From DAOVGZ01 sp964477815 (lineage in GTDB: Bacteria > Babelota > Babeliae > Babelales > Vermiphilaceae), in contig CAYZEO010000011.1 of NCBI GenBank assembly GCA_964477815.1, positions 1-27,425 of the forward strand: a stretch of 27,425 nt of DNA, given 5' to 3'. The notes beneath the pieces were generated by a model. The model saw only the letters and a list, made by a program, of their open reading frames with translations, was not told where the DNA came from and did not search any database. Made by a program: the position numbers and the translations under genes. The stretch's first letter is position 1. Each line of letters begins with the position of its first letter. This document shows positions 1-7,647 of this stretch, one piece after another.

Positions 1-171
1 AAAGTACAAAAAATCATTGAAAATATCTATAAAAAAAATAAAAAAAGAATTACCTCAACAAAAAAGAAAAAAGGGAAGAAGCCAGAAGAGAAGGTCGTCA
101 CATTTGGAATAGAAGAAGACGACGATAACGAAGAAGAAGAAGAAGAAGAAGAAGAAGAAGAAGAAGAATAA
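1..171 (+). CDS. C-terminal end of an unknown gene with poly-glutamate tail (partial)
   Basis: The frame is open from the first base to TAA at 169-171, giving the last 56 residues of a protein that starts outside the window. The visible part is Lys-rich (KKNKKR, then KKKKGKKPEEK), then turns acidic (EEDDDNE) and ends in 13 consecutive GAA Glu codons (130-168). The GAA repeat continues past the stop, interrupted by TAA at 169 and 178, each one base change from GAA, so the protein may once have been longer. The basic-then-acidic, low-complexity composition matches other exported proteins in the window. No family is recognisable from this fragment and the function is unknown. Confidence 0.6.
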   Translation, partial: KVQKIIENIYKKNKKRITSTKKKKGKKPEEKVVTFGIEEDDDNEEEEEEEEEEEEE

Positions 172-189
172 GAAGAATAAGAAGAAGAA
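115..189. repeat. GAA trinucleotide microsatellite
   Basis: A nearly pure GAA repeat encodes poly-Glu at the end of the partial first gene and runs on behind its stop codon. Two GAA units are changed to TAA (169-171 and 178-180). Such tracts are prone to slippage, so the length may vary between strains. Confidence 0.8.
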
Positions 190-241
190 ATAACAGAAAT
201 CTCTCACAAAACACTCTACCTAAAAGACATCAAACGTCTAA

Positions 242-643
242 AAACTAGAGAGTATACAATTCGTTCATTTCTTCCAATGGAAAGAGTTAAATGAAAATAC
301 TAAGACTGCAAACAATATAATCAAAAATCTGGAGAATTCTGCTAAATTAAAAAAGCTTACTGTAGAAACATTAATGGAAAGTGAAGCTTACAAAAATGCT
401 ATAAAAAATCTAGAATCATATATTTACAACACTGAAAAGGCTCGACAGATAGCCGATAAGTCCCGTAGTACAGATTATTTAAATACTCTCAAGACAAAAG
501 AAGCTAAAAAAGTATCTAAGGATATATTCACTACGTTTTACAACACATTCGATTCAAAAATAAAACAATACGAAAAAATCATGAATACTCTCAAAAACAA
601 ACAGAAAATGAAAGAATTGGTTGAGAAAGCTAAAAAAAAATAG
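242..643 (+). pseudogene. Decayed lysine-rich helical ORF without a proper start
   Basis: Frame 2 is open from just after a TAA at 239-241 to the TAG at 641-643. It has coding-like composition, with a Lys/Glu/Asn-rich helical protein (WKELNENTKTANN at the start). The only ATG is at 374, would give 89 residues and has no Shine-Dalgarno sequence. The open part upstream of it has no ATG, GTG or TTG. Frame 1 looks coding-like from 181 to 291, so a frameshift between about 240 and 292 could join the two. I read this as the 3' remnant of a frameshifted gene, possibly the continuation of the poly-Glu gene before it. A short gene starting at 374 cannot be ruled out. Function unknown. Confidence 0.5.
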
Positions 644-718
644 GGGCCTGCGGTTTTGTAAATCAAACTGTGTAAACCCCGGGCCTGCACCATAAAAAAT
701 GGCGAAGCGATAAATGAT

Positions 719-762
719 GGACAGTTCCAGCTCATCACGAGTTGGAACTGTCCGTTTCTTTT
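719..762 (+). terminator. Rho-independent terminator
   Basis: A 15-bp stem (719-733 with 739-753, one G-T wobble) has a 5-nt loop and is followed by GTTTCTTTT. It closes the plus-strand unit at the left end of the window. Because the next gene comes from the minus strand, it separates two convergent units; on the minus strand no T-tract directly follows the stem. Confidence 0.85.
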
Positions 763-799
763 AATCCGTGCGCTGCCTGCAATAACTCTTCTAGTCCCC

Positions 800-3517
800 C
801 TACTTCAAAAATGTAAACTCAAGAAACTTTTCTATTGCCTGAAGGTACTCCCCCTTGATTTTGAGATTTTTTAATGTTTCGATCACGCTCTTGCGTTCCG
901 CCAACACTTTTGTTTTGTCAGCTTTGCCGGTTGTTTTGAGCGACTGTAGATACTCTTTTAACAAAATAATAAGTTTTTTGAACTGTCCTCTTAATGAGTG
1001 AAGAACACTACTGCGCTCCCGTCGAACTTTACGATGTACGCCTTTAAGATCTAGCTTCGACACTGGAAGCTTTTTGACTACTCCAATCTTGTAAAAAGAC
1101 TTACCTTCGTCCAAAACAGTTAGACCCTTTATCTTTTTTTCAATCGGATCAAATGTGATTGCCTGCTTAAGACCTTCTGTAATGTCTTTAAACTTATCGC
1201 TTTTTTCAAGCCCAAAATTATCTTTTTTTACAAACTCACTCAGTAATGCAATGAATTTATTAGTCTTAAGGTCCTGCAAATATTTTGCCATAGTCTGTAG
1301 TATGAGATTGCCTCCAGACTTGTCAATAAATTCCTTATTATTTTTCAGAAGTTGATATTCTTTTGCTGTTGACTGAAGAACCCGCTGTTTAAAGCTCCAA
1401 AGCACATCTATTAGCCGCTCAATTCTACTACCGATAAATTCTTTTTTATTCTGAATATCGTCCATAACTTCCAATAGAAAGCCCGAGAGCGTCATCATTT
1501 TGTAGTACTCTCCAGAATCAAGCTTCTGCTTTGCGTCCTTGTTCCGGATTAAATATTTTTTTATGGGCTTAATGAGCACATCCGGCGTTATAAATGGCAA
1601 ATTATTTTTAATATTATTCTCTATGCTTTTTTTTATTTCAGAAATTTTGACCAAGGCATCATAAAGATATTTCCCCCCTTGCTCAGTCTCCCCCTTAGCG
1701 CAAGCTTCTAAAAAGGCACTTATTACCTCCCTTGCAACCCTGCCTTTTTCCCATTCACTTGCAACAACCTTCTTTATATTGTCCTGCCATTTAACCTTTG
1801 ATTTTCCGACAATTTCTTGTAATAACTTAATAATGGTATCCAAGTTCTTCCCAGACTTAAGGAAATTCAAAATATTATCTATATTCTGACTATATTTATT
1901 TTTTTTCTCTCTTGACAGCTTATCTATACGATTCCTCATACCCGTAATCGACCTCACTTTTGAAAGAGCAACATCAAAGGCAACCTTTTTACCCGCAAGG
2001 TGAATGTCTAGAGCTTTTTGGAGTGATACTTTATTTAATATGCCTTGTATCAACTTTTCTTTTTCAAATTTTTCAAAATCGCCAAGGTTAAGTAAAAATT
2101 GCGCCTTTAAAGCCGATCTAAGTTGTGAATAAGATTTTAACCCCTCTGTACGTGCACTATTAATAATCGGGCCTGAAATTTTACGCGTTTTGCCAAATAC
2201 TTTATTAAACCCTGTAAATTTAGGATTAACTCGAAGATAATCTATTTCTCGAATAAGTTGAATGATAGGATCTTTCACATTTTTGAATCTTTTTTCATTT
2301 TTAACCAAATCGGTAAGAACATCTTCTGCTATTTGATCAGAATCTGAATCCGAAAATCCCATAGAACCAGAACGAAATGATGCCGCTAAACTGATAATTA
2401 TTGTGTTTATTTCATCATTTATTGCTTTTAACTTATCTGGATCGAATAAACAAGATGCTATCTGTTTTTTTATTCCGTTAAATAGTGAAGGTTTTTTTAC
2501 ACCAGTCAACTGATCATAAAGACCTTCCAGGAAAGCTTTCAAATCTTTTTTTGCTGGATTTTCAATATGATTTTTCAAAAACTTTTGAAATGTCCCTTGC
2601 TTTATTTTTCCTTTACCAAAAAGCTTGTCAAATTCATCACGTTTTTTGAAAGTCTCATTTGTTCTTACGTCTTTATAAAGCTGTTCTTTTATGGCGGTCA
2701 GATAGCCCGAAAACTTGTCTGAATATTTATTTGAAACGCTTTTTAAGACATTAATTAAAAGCTCGTCTGAAGCAATTTTTTCTTTTGGCTTAAGTTGTTC
2801 CATCTCATCTTTTGTGAGCGCACCAAGGTCACCTTGTTTTGGCTCAACAGATCCAGGTTTGCCTTGTGGCTTGAAAGTAGGCTCGTCATCATCATCATCA
2901 GGAGGAGGTGGCGCATCGTCATCGCCCTCTTCTTCAGGCTCGTCATCATCGTCCTCTTTGCCCTCTTGCTCTTCTTCGGGCTCTTCTTCCTCTTTCTCAC
3001 CTTTTTTACCCAACTTTCTTTTTTTCCAAAGATCAACAGCCTTTTTAAATTGGTCCTCAGTCAAGCCATAATCCTTAAGCGCCTCGTCCAGAGTCTTAGG
3101 CTCGTCCTTCATCTTTTTTTCTATTTTCTTTTTTTGGCCGACCGGTTTGCCGGCTTTTTTTAACAAGGCCTCAAATTCTTGCACCGTTAGCTTGTATTTT
3201 TTGAGCTCCTCTTGCAAAGTTGTCGTGGTTTTCCACAACTTACTGGGGTCAATACCAAGATCTTTTAGTGTCCAGCCGGTCCCTAGAAAGCGTGATGCCC
3301 CCATTTTTTTGAGCAAATCTGTCGTTAACTTTTTCGCACGAGAATTTTCATATGTAACTACAAAATTACGTTTTTTAAGTAAATTTAGTTTTTTTGCAAG
3401 AATATTTGGCTTCATGCGAGCCAAACTACGTTCAGTGAGAACAAAGGGCTTTATTCCCATACAATTTATTGGAAAAAGTATGCAAGCCAATAAATATACA
3501 AAACTTTTCTTTTTCAC
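800..3517 (-). CDS. Large exported low-complexity protein with acidic tract
   Basis: 905 residues, no family recognised. The N-terminus (MKKKSFVYLLACILFPINC) is a signal peptide. Two similar helical segments follow, at about 100-124 and 141-166, sharing L-x-E-x-L-K-x-Y-x-L-T-x(3)-F. Residues 174-212 are an almost continuous Glu/Asp tract broken by a Pro run. The remaining ~650 residues are Lys/Leu/Ile-rich and predicted mostly alpha-helical, with no transmembrane segment. The start is GTG at 3517, preceded by an AGAGAGGA ribosome site about 7 nt away; this site lies right behind the stop of the upstream barrel gene (23 nt gap), so the two are surely cotranscribed. Probably periplasmic, surface-bound or secreted; role unknown. 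The gene is certain, the function is not. Confidence 0.85.
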   Translation of the reverse strand: MKKKSFVYLLACILFPINCMGIKPFVLTERSLARMKPNILAKKLNLLKKRNFVVTYENSRAKKLTTDLLKKMGASRFLGTGWTLKDLGIDPSKLWKTTTTLQEELKKYKLTVQEFEALLKKAGKPVGQKKKIEKKMKDEPKTLDEALKDYGLTEDQFKKAVDLWKKRKLGKKGEKEEEEPEEEQEGKEDDDDEPEEEGDDDAPPPPDDDDDEPTFKPQGKPGSVEPKQGDLGALTKDEMEQLKPKEKIASDELLINVLKSVSNKYSDKFSGYLTAIKEQLYKDVRTNETFKKRDEFDKLFGKGKIKQGTFQKFLKNHIENPAKKDLKAFLEGLYDQLTGVKKPSLFNGIKKQIASCLFDPDKLKAINDEINTIIISLAASFRSGSMGFSDSDSDQIAEDVLTDLVKNEKRFKNVKDPIIQLIREIDYLRVNPKFTGFNKVFGKTRKISGPIINSARTEGLKSYSQLRSALKAQFLLNLGDFEKFEKEKLIQGILNKVSLQKALDIHLAGKKVAFDVALSKVRSITGMRNRIDKLSREKKNKYSQNIDNILNFLKSGKNLDTIIKLLQEIVGKSKVKWQDNIKKVVASEWEKGRVAREVISAFLEACAKGETEQGGKYLYDALVKISEIKKSIENNIKNNLPFITPDVLIKPIKKYLIRNKDAKQKLDSGEYYKMMTLSGFLLEVMDDIQNKKEFIGSRIERLIDVLWSFKQRVLQSTAKEYQLLKNNKEFIDKSGGNLILQTMAKYLQDLKTNKFIALLSEFVKKDNFGLEKSDKFKDITEGLKQAITFDPIEKKIKGLTVLDEGKSFYKIGVVKKLPVSKLDLKGVHRKVRRERSSVLHSLRGQFKKLIILLKEYLQSLKTTGKADKTKVLAERKSVIETLKNLKIKGEYLQAIEKFLEFTFLK

Positions 3518-3540
3518 AAGATTTCCTCTCTTTATTTAGG

Positions 3541-5244
3541 CTAATACAAAAAACCGCCTTCGAGCCAAACTCCAAACTGCGAAAGTGCCCGACACGAGTG
3601 GCCAATTTCAACCTCTAATCCAAGACCAATATAGGGAAGCCAGTTTTCACGATTTTTCCAGACATGATTGCATCGAGCAAAAATTTTGCTCGAAAAAGCC
3701 CGCGGAGAGCAGGCACTCGACTCATCCAAGTCAACGTTAGAAATCAATAACGGAAGATTCGAGCCATTCACTGGAACCTGGCCAATTGCTAAATCAGCAG
3801 AATCGCTAAGGTTTAAATTGTTTAAATCAGTGGGATCTTCCAATTCATAAGCAACCGCCGGATTGTCCACATTCAAGTTGCTAAGATCTCCATTTCCAAC
3901 TCCTTGGCCTTTATAAATGGTTGCTTCACTCTGTGTACCATTCAAAGAAACAGAAAATTCCTTGTTTTGACCAACCAAAAAACCATATAGCTGCGCATCA
4001 CCTTTTACTGCAAACTTTCCGCCGGGGAAACAGTCTCTACATTTTATTTTTTCTGAACTGCGACCCCAAAGATTGTACCCTACGTCAACGGACCAGGAAT
4101 TGCGGTTGTACGAAAAACCAAGCAATAAGTTCATTCGCGCACCAATGCTTACTTTACAATCAAGCGTTGTCTTATTAATTGCATGAAAAAGATGACCCGT
4201 GTACTGCAAGGTCGGCGTTACACCTTGAGGAACTTGCAAAATATCATCATGCGGGGTGTCGAGTGAAGTGAGCAGCATGTACCTGCTTCCTCTGCCTCCT
4301 TTTTTCAGGTCGAAAGAACGCCGTTGCCAGGAAAAAATCAGATGAGCAACATCGAGGTGCACAAACCCACTACAACTTTGGTCAACCTTTTCGTCACGCC
4401 AAAACTCCCACGATCCGTACAATCCCGCACCAATTTCCCAGTGGTGATCGTTTCCCACAATCGGCTCGAAAAGATACTCAGAACGTCGACTATTGCCCAT
4501 TGGAGCAGTAACAAATAGATTTGCTCCAATCCTATAGTCCGACTTTTTGACAAAATTCCAGCCAATACGTGTGCGAATACTAGCTATTTCTGTCTTTGTT
4601 TGTGTTCCACAGATTTTGCCAAACCTCAGCGGATCTTGCATATCGCCAAACGTCACACCACCTCGAAGAACAGTAGTCACATTTGCTGGAAGCTGACTCC
4701 GTTGCATTCGTATGTTGCCACCAGAAAGATATCCTGCAGGTGAAAAATTCTCCCCTTTTTTTACAACCCGTTCACACATGCGCATATTCCAACGGGTATG
4801 AACAAGCGGAGCCCAAAAATCAATAAAAAAATCTTTGTGCCACCAATCTAAATTAATTTTTAGCCCAAAGTCGATAAGAAAATTTTGAATCAAAGGTGAA
4901 AAAGAAACTTTACTAATAAAATCAGAAGGAAGACCAAGGTAATCCGCTAAAATATCGCGAGAACCCCTTTTTGTAACCCGACTACCAGAAAAGGTTAGAG
5001 TTTCACCTCCAAAAAAATTTTGAGCTATTTTGCATGACCGAAAAGAACGCGTGTACTCAGGGATTATCCGTAATGAATAACAGGCACAATCATCATTCCA
5101 ACGCAATTGCTCAATATTTATTCGACGTACAATATTGTCATCTTGAGCACGTGGAACAAAAACAGTACGCCCGCAAATAAATGATTCTAGCAATGTTGAT
5201 GTCACTAGAATCGGAACAATAAATATACATCTCTTCCAATACAA
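3541..5244 (-). CDS. Probable outer-membrane beta-barrel protein
   Basis: 567 residues. The first ~25 residues are a signal peptide (hydrophobic stretch FIVPILVTSTLLESFICG). The rest has alternating polar/aromatic strands typical of barrels, for example around FLIDFGLKINLDWW, IRTRIGWNF, YRIGANLFVTAP and WSVDVGYNLWG, and it ends in an aromatic residue (GVWLEGGFLY), the usual outer-membrane assembly signal. At least eight Cys are spread through the chain. The start is TTG at 5244, six bases behind GGGAGAGGA; an upstream ATG in another frame lacks this site. It is the first gene of a two-gene operon with the 905-residue exported protein. Barrel nature is inferred from composition; no specific porin family is recognised. 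Confidence 0.75.
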   Translation of the reverse strand: MYWKRCIFIVPILVTSTLLESFICGRTVFVPRAQDDNIVRRINIEQLRWNDDCACYSLRIIPEYTRSFRSCKIAQNFFGGETLTFSGSRVTKRGSRDILADYLGLPSDFISKVSFSPLIQNFLIDFGLKINLDWWHKDFFIDFWAPLVHTRWNMRMCERVVKKGENFSPAGYLSGGNIRMQRSQLPANVTTVLRGGVTFGDMQDPLRFGKICGTQTKTEIASIRTRIGWNFVKKSDYRIGANLFVTAPMGNSRRSEYLFEPIVGNDHHWEIGAGLYGSWEFWRDEKVDQSCSGFVHLDVAHLIFSWQRRSFDLKKGGRGSRYMLLTSLDTPHDDILQVPQGVTPTLQYTGHLFHAINKTTLDCKVSIGARMNLLLGFSYNRNSWSVDVGYNLWGRSSEKIKCRDCFPGGKFAVKGDAQLYGFLVGQNKEFSVSLNGTQSEATIYKGQGVGNGDLSNLNVDNPAVAYELEDPTDLNNLNLSDSADLAIGQVPVNGSNLPLLISNVDLDESSACSPRAFSSKIFARCNHVWKNRENWLPYIGLGLEVEIGHSCRALSQFGVWLEGGFLY

Positions 5245-5266
5245 ATTCCTCTCCCTTTTTTAACAG

Positions 5267-5301
5267 ATTATATTTATACTCTCTACCACCATTGTGTTGA
5301 A
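5267..5301 (-). promoter_or_regulatory. Predicted promoter of the barrel/905-aa operon
   Basis: On the minus strand TTCAAC (5296-5301) lies 17 nt before TATAAA (5273-5278), followed directly by a second possible -10, TATAAT (5267-5272). The -35 match is weak (3 of 6), the -10 good. It lies about 25-30 nt upstream of the TTG start. Confidence 0.45.
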
Positions 5302-5376
5302 CATAGGATATGAAAAAATTTATTTGCAACAAATTATTAAATAAGGAAACTACAAAATAAAAAACAAGGAGATAAA

Positions 5377-6465
5377 ATGACACCGCCCCCAACTCTCTTG
5401 ATAACTGGAGGAGCAGGATACATCGGAGCGCACACCGCACTATTTATGATGCAAAAGGGATATAACATAATTGTGCTTGATACATTCAAACACAATCAAA
5501 CATTGCCACCAACATTCCAAATAAAAAAATTTTCTCCTGGGATGCAACTTTTTGAACAACCTTTTGCAACAACCAATGGCCAAATTGTCGTTTTAAAACA
5601 TGATTTTGCAGATCCAATAATTCTTGAAAACCTATTTACACATAACAACGTGCATGCAGTCATACACTTTGCAGCTCTCATTGAAGTTGGAGAATCCGTT
5701 AATAATCCATTGCCGTTTTATAAAAACAACGTGATAAAAACTATACAACTCCTGCAAACCATGCTGGAACACAATATCAAAAAATTTATTTTTTCATCTA
5801 GCTGCGCTGTATACGGAACACCGAAGCAACTCCCTATCACCGAAAAACACACACGAAACCCAATAAGCCCCTATGGAAAAAATAAATACATAATTGAGAT
5901 GGCCTTGGAAGATTTACAAAAATCGCATGGACTTGAATTTGTAGCACTGCGCTACTTTAATGCAGCAGGTGCAATGCCAGAGTATGGTCTGGGAGAACAA
6001 CACAATCCGGAAACTCACCTTATTCCACTACTTCTACGCGCGGCATACACCAAAAAGCCATTCTTCATTTTTGGAGATGACTACTCAACAAAAGATGGGA
6101 GCTGTACTCGAGACTACCTTCATGTCTGGGACCTTGCACAAGCGCATTGGCGTGCTCTAGAGCATCTGAACAACAAGCAACCATCAGATTTTTTTAATCT
6201 CGGCACTGGCCATGGATTTTCCGTCAAACAGCTAGTTCGAGCTGTCCAAGACGTTACAAACCTAGAAATAAACGAAAAAATATCCAAAAAGCGCGCTGGA
6301 GATCCCCCAGCACTTATTGCCGATCCCTCCCATGCATACAATATTCTTAGATGGGAACCTCAATATTCGCAACTGGAGCACATTATTAGAACTGCACACG
6401 CATTTCAAACTCAATATCAAAACAAAATACCCTCATCCAGACAACAAATTGACCTGCCTCAATAG
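5377..6465 (+). CDS. galE: UDP-glucose 4-epimerase
   Basis: Interconverts UDP-glucose and UDP-galactose in the cytoplasm for envelope polysaccharide. A member of the short-chain dehydrogenase superfamily: NAD-binding GGAGYIG at residues 11-17, SSSCAVYG at 140-147 with the catalytic Ser region, and the YxxxK pair Tyr166/Lys170 in SPYGKNK. The sugar-binding half has LRYFNAAGA and the later RDYLHVWDLAQAH motif. At 362 residues it is slightly longer than the usual ~338, mostly through an extra stretch at about residues 38-70 and a short tail. The start ATG has a strong AAGGAG site 7 nt before it. It is alone in its unit, divergent from the barrel operon. A related epimerase specificity (UDP-GlcNAc) is possible. 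Confidence 0.92.
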   Translation: MTPPPTLLITGGAGYIGAHTALFMMQKGYNIIVLDTFKHNQTLPPTFQIKKFSPGMQLFEQPFATTNGQIVVLKHDFADPIILENLFTHNNVHAVIHFAALIEVGESVNNPLPFYKNNVIKTIQLLQTMLEHNIKKFIFSSSCAVYGTPKQLPITEKHTRNPISPYGKNKYIIEMALEDLQKSHGLEFVALRYFNAAGAMPEYGLGEQHNPETHLIPLLLRAAYTKKPFFIFGDDYSTKDGSCTRDYLHVWDLAQAHWRALEHLNNKQPSDFFNLGTGHGFSVKQLVRAVQDVTNLEINEKISKKRAGDPPALIADPSHAYNILRWEPQYSQLEHIIRTAHAFQTQYQNKIPSSRQQIDLPQ

Positions 6466-6502
6466 CCTCAATATAGCGAGCTGATGCTTCTTTAGCTCTA
6501 TT

Positions 6503-6531
6503 TAGCTGTTCAACAAAACGGCTAACAGCTA
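6503..6531 (+). terminator. Possible hairpin behind galE
   Basis: An 8-bp perfect stem (6503-6510 with 6524-6531) has a 13-nt loop, 38 nt after the galE stop. The following sequence is AT-rich but has no clear T-run, so termination is doubtful. Confidence 0.25.
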
Positions 6532-6655
6532 TATTTGATAATATATAATAAAAAATATTGCAATTAGAAAAATATTACTGGTATTCTGAATATAGTAAAA
6601 AACACGGATAATCCCGTAAAAATAGTAAACCGGGGGAGAATAGGGAGATATAACT

Positions 6656-6997
6656 ATGAAGAAAAAGAGCGCCGTACTTGCTGGCCTTGTTTTGACTATA
6701 GCGATTGTTTCATCTGTTGCAATAGTTGCAAAGTTCTATAAAAAACCGATCAATGTTCTTGAATACTCGGAAGAGTACAAAACAACAGCGCCTCTCAGCA
6801 AGGAAGAACTCAAAGAACTTAAGGAAGCCGAAGCCAAGGTTCTGCAAGAGATCGGCGAAGAAAAACCTGCAGTTGATGACAATGACATGAATAAAATGCC
6901 TATGATTGAAATGGATGAAACAAAAGAAAAAGATATGAATAAAATGCCTATGATTGAAATGGACGACGAAATGGAAGTTGATGTGGAAAAAGAATAA
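6656..6997 (+). CDS. Small N-anchored acidic protein with tandem 16-residue repeat
   Basis: 113 residues, no family recognised. KKK at the N-terminus is followed by one hydrophobic helix (about residues 6-26), a signal anchor or uncleaved signal peptide, then AKFYKKP. The rest is acidic and Lys/Glu-rich and should lie outside the cytoplasmic membrane. Residues 77-108 contain two copies of a 16-residue unit beginning DMNKMPMIEMD. GGGAGA lies 7 nt before the ATG. The next gene downstream has the same N-terminal plan, so the two are probably diverged paralogues. Possible promoter elements (TTGCAA, TATTCT, 18 nt apart) lie upstream near 6558-6590 but are weak. Function unknown. Confidence 0.75.
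   Translation: MKKKSAVLAGLVLTIAIVSSVAIVAKFYKKPINVLEYSEEYKTTAPLSKEELKELKEAEAKVLQEIGEEKPAVDDNDMNKMPMIEMDETKEKDMNKMPMIEMDDEMEVDVEKE
6884..6963 (+). repeat. 48-bp tandem duplication inside a coding region
   Basis: A 29-nt block at 6887-6915 recurs without a mismatch at 6935-6963, period 48 bp (16 codons). Because even synonymous positions agree, the duplication is recent or is being homogenised. Confidence 0.85.
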
Positions 6998-7066
6998 ACG
7001 ATCATGAGGCACTGAAATTTTTGAAATCTATCCGGCGTGACTTTGGGCAGTCGTCCAGAGCATTTA

Positions 7067-7112
7067 TTATTCTTGAAAACAGTAGCCTTGTGGCTAGTGT
7101 TACTCAGAATAA
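7067..7112 (+). ncRNA. Structured RNA hairpin 1 in the spacer between twin small genes
   Basis: The RNA can form a long nested stem: 7067-7076 pairs with 7104-7112 (nine pairs, one bulged U), then 7078-7087 pairs with 7092-7101 (nine pairs around one G-G mismatch), capped by a 4-nt loop TTGT. No T-tract follows, so it is not a simple terminator. It may be part of a leader, a processing signal or a small RNA; no known class is recognised. Confidence 0.5.
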
Positions 7113-7125
7113 ACGGGTAGATTCA

Positions 7126-7168
7126 CCGACGGAGTCTTTAGGTTAGAAATAGCCTGAAGATTCCGCGG
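7126..7168 (+). promoter_or_regulatory. Structured 5' leader hairpin 2 before the second small gene
   Basis: A 14-bp stem (7131-7144 with 7151-7164, including three G-U wobbles) has a 6-nt loop and is extended by four more pairs at the base around a bulged A. It ends about 6 nt before the ribosome site (GGGGAG, 7175-7180) of the gene starting at 7191, so it could affect translation or mRNA stability. No riboswitch family is recognised. Confidence 0.5.
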
Positions 7169-7190
7169 AGAAAAGGGGAGAAATTTTTAG

Positions 7191-7640
7191 ATGAGAAGAA
7201 AAAAAGCTCAAATTATTGGAGCCTTAACCATTGCGGCAACTATTTCTTCTGTAGTATTGCTCGCAAAATTCTACACAAGCCCCGTAAAGAAAATGCCTAT
7301 TAACAACCAACAGCAGCAATCTTCACCTGATAAACTGCTGAATGAAATAAAAATGCTTGGTATTGAAATGGTATATCAACCATGCCCTTTTAGCGAGCGT
7401 GATATTAATAATACTATCGAAAACATGAAAGATATTGTCGCAAGAGGCAAAGAAAAACTAAAAAAAATAAACCCTCAAGCACAAGAGTGGCAAGAGGCGA
7501 ATAAACAAGTCCAGTCGTTGCAAAAAAGCTATCAACAAAAATATGAAAAATACAATGTAAAGTACCGTAACGCAATAAGAATGGGTGCGAAGCCTACCTG
7601 TGGTGGAGACTTTATGCTAGCTCCAGCACCAGAAGAGTAA
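7191..7640 (+). CDS. Small N-anchored helical protein, paralogue-like to the preceding gene
   Basis: 149 residues, no family recognised. The N-terminus (RRKK then a ~20-residue hydrophobic helix, then LLAKFY) closely resembles the previous gene, with the shared end AKFY and a Pro three residues on. After a Gln-rich linker (NNQQQQ) the rest is largely helical; the region about 80-130 is likely coiled coil (QEWQEANKQVQSLQKSYQQK). Two Cys, at about 67 and 140, could form a disulfide. It ends in PAPEE. GGGGAG lies about 10 nt before the ATG. It ends 7 bp before the convergent secA stop. Probably exported and membrane-anchored; role unknown. Confidence 0.75.
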   Translation: MRRKKAQIIGALTIAATISSVVLLAKFYTSPVKKMPINNQQQQSSPDKLLNEIKMLGIEMVYQPCPFSERDINNTIENMKDIVARGKEKLKKINPQAQEWQEANKQVQSLQKSYQQKYEKYNVKYRNAIRMGAKPTCGGDFMLAPAPEE

Positions 7641-7647
7641 AAACTTA

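Noticed and set aside
322..327. Search for a CRISPR array, insertion sequence ends or phage genes across the window
   Set aside because: No spaced direct repeats, transposase motifs or terminal inverted repeats were found; the only tandem repeats are the GAA tract and the 48-bp coding duplication.
2715..3163. Plus-strand Ser-rich ORFs opposite the acidic tract
   Set aside because: Poly-Ser and poly-Arg/Ile patterns are the complement of the Glu/Asp codons in the 905-residue gene.
5138..5440. Minus-strand ORF overlapping the start of the barrel gene and galE
   Set aside because: It overlaps two better-supported genes; the TTG start of the barrel gene with its ribosome site explains the region.
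6998..7190. tRNA or SRP/tmRNA gene in the structured spacer
   Set aside because: No cloverleaf, no T-loop consensus, no SRP tetraloop motif; only two plain hairpins are seen.
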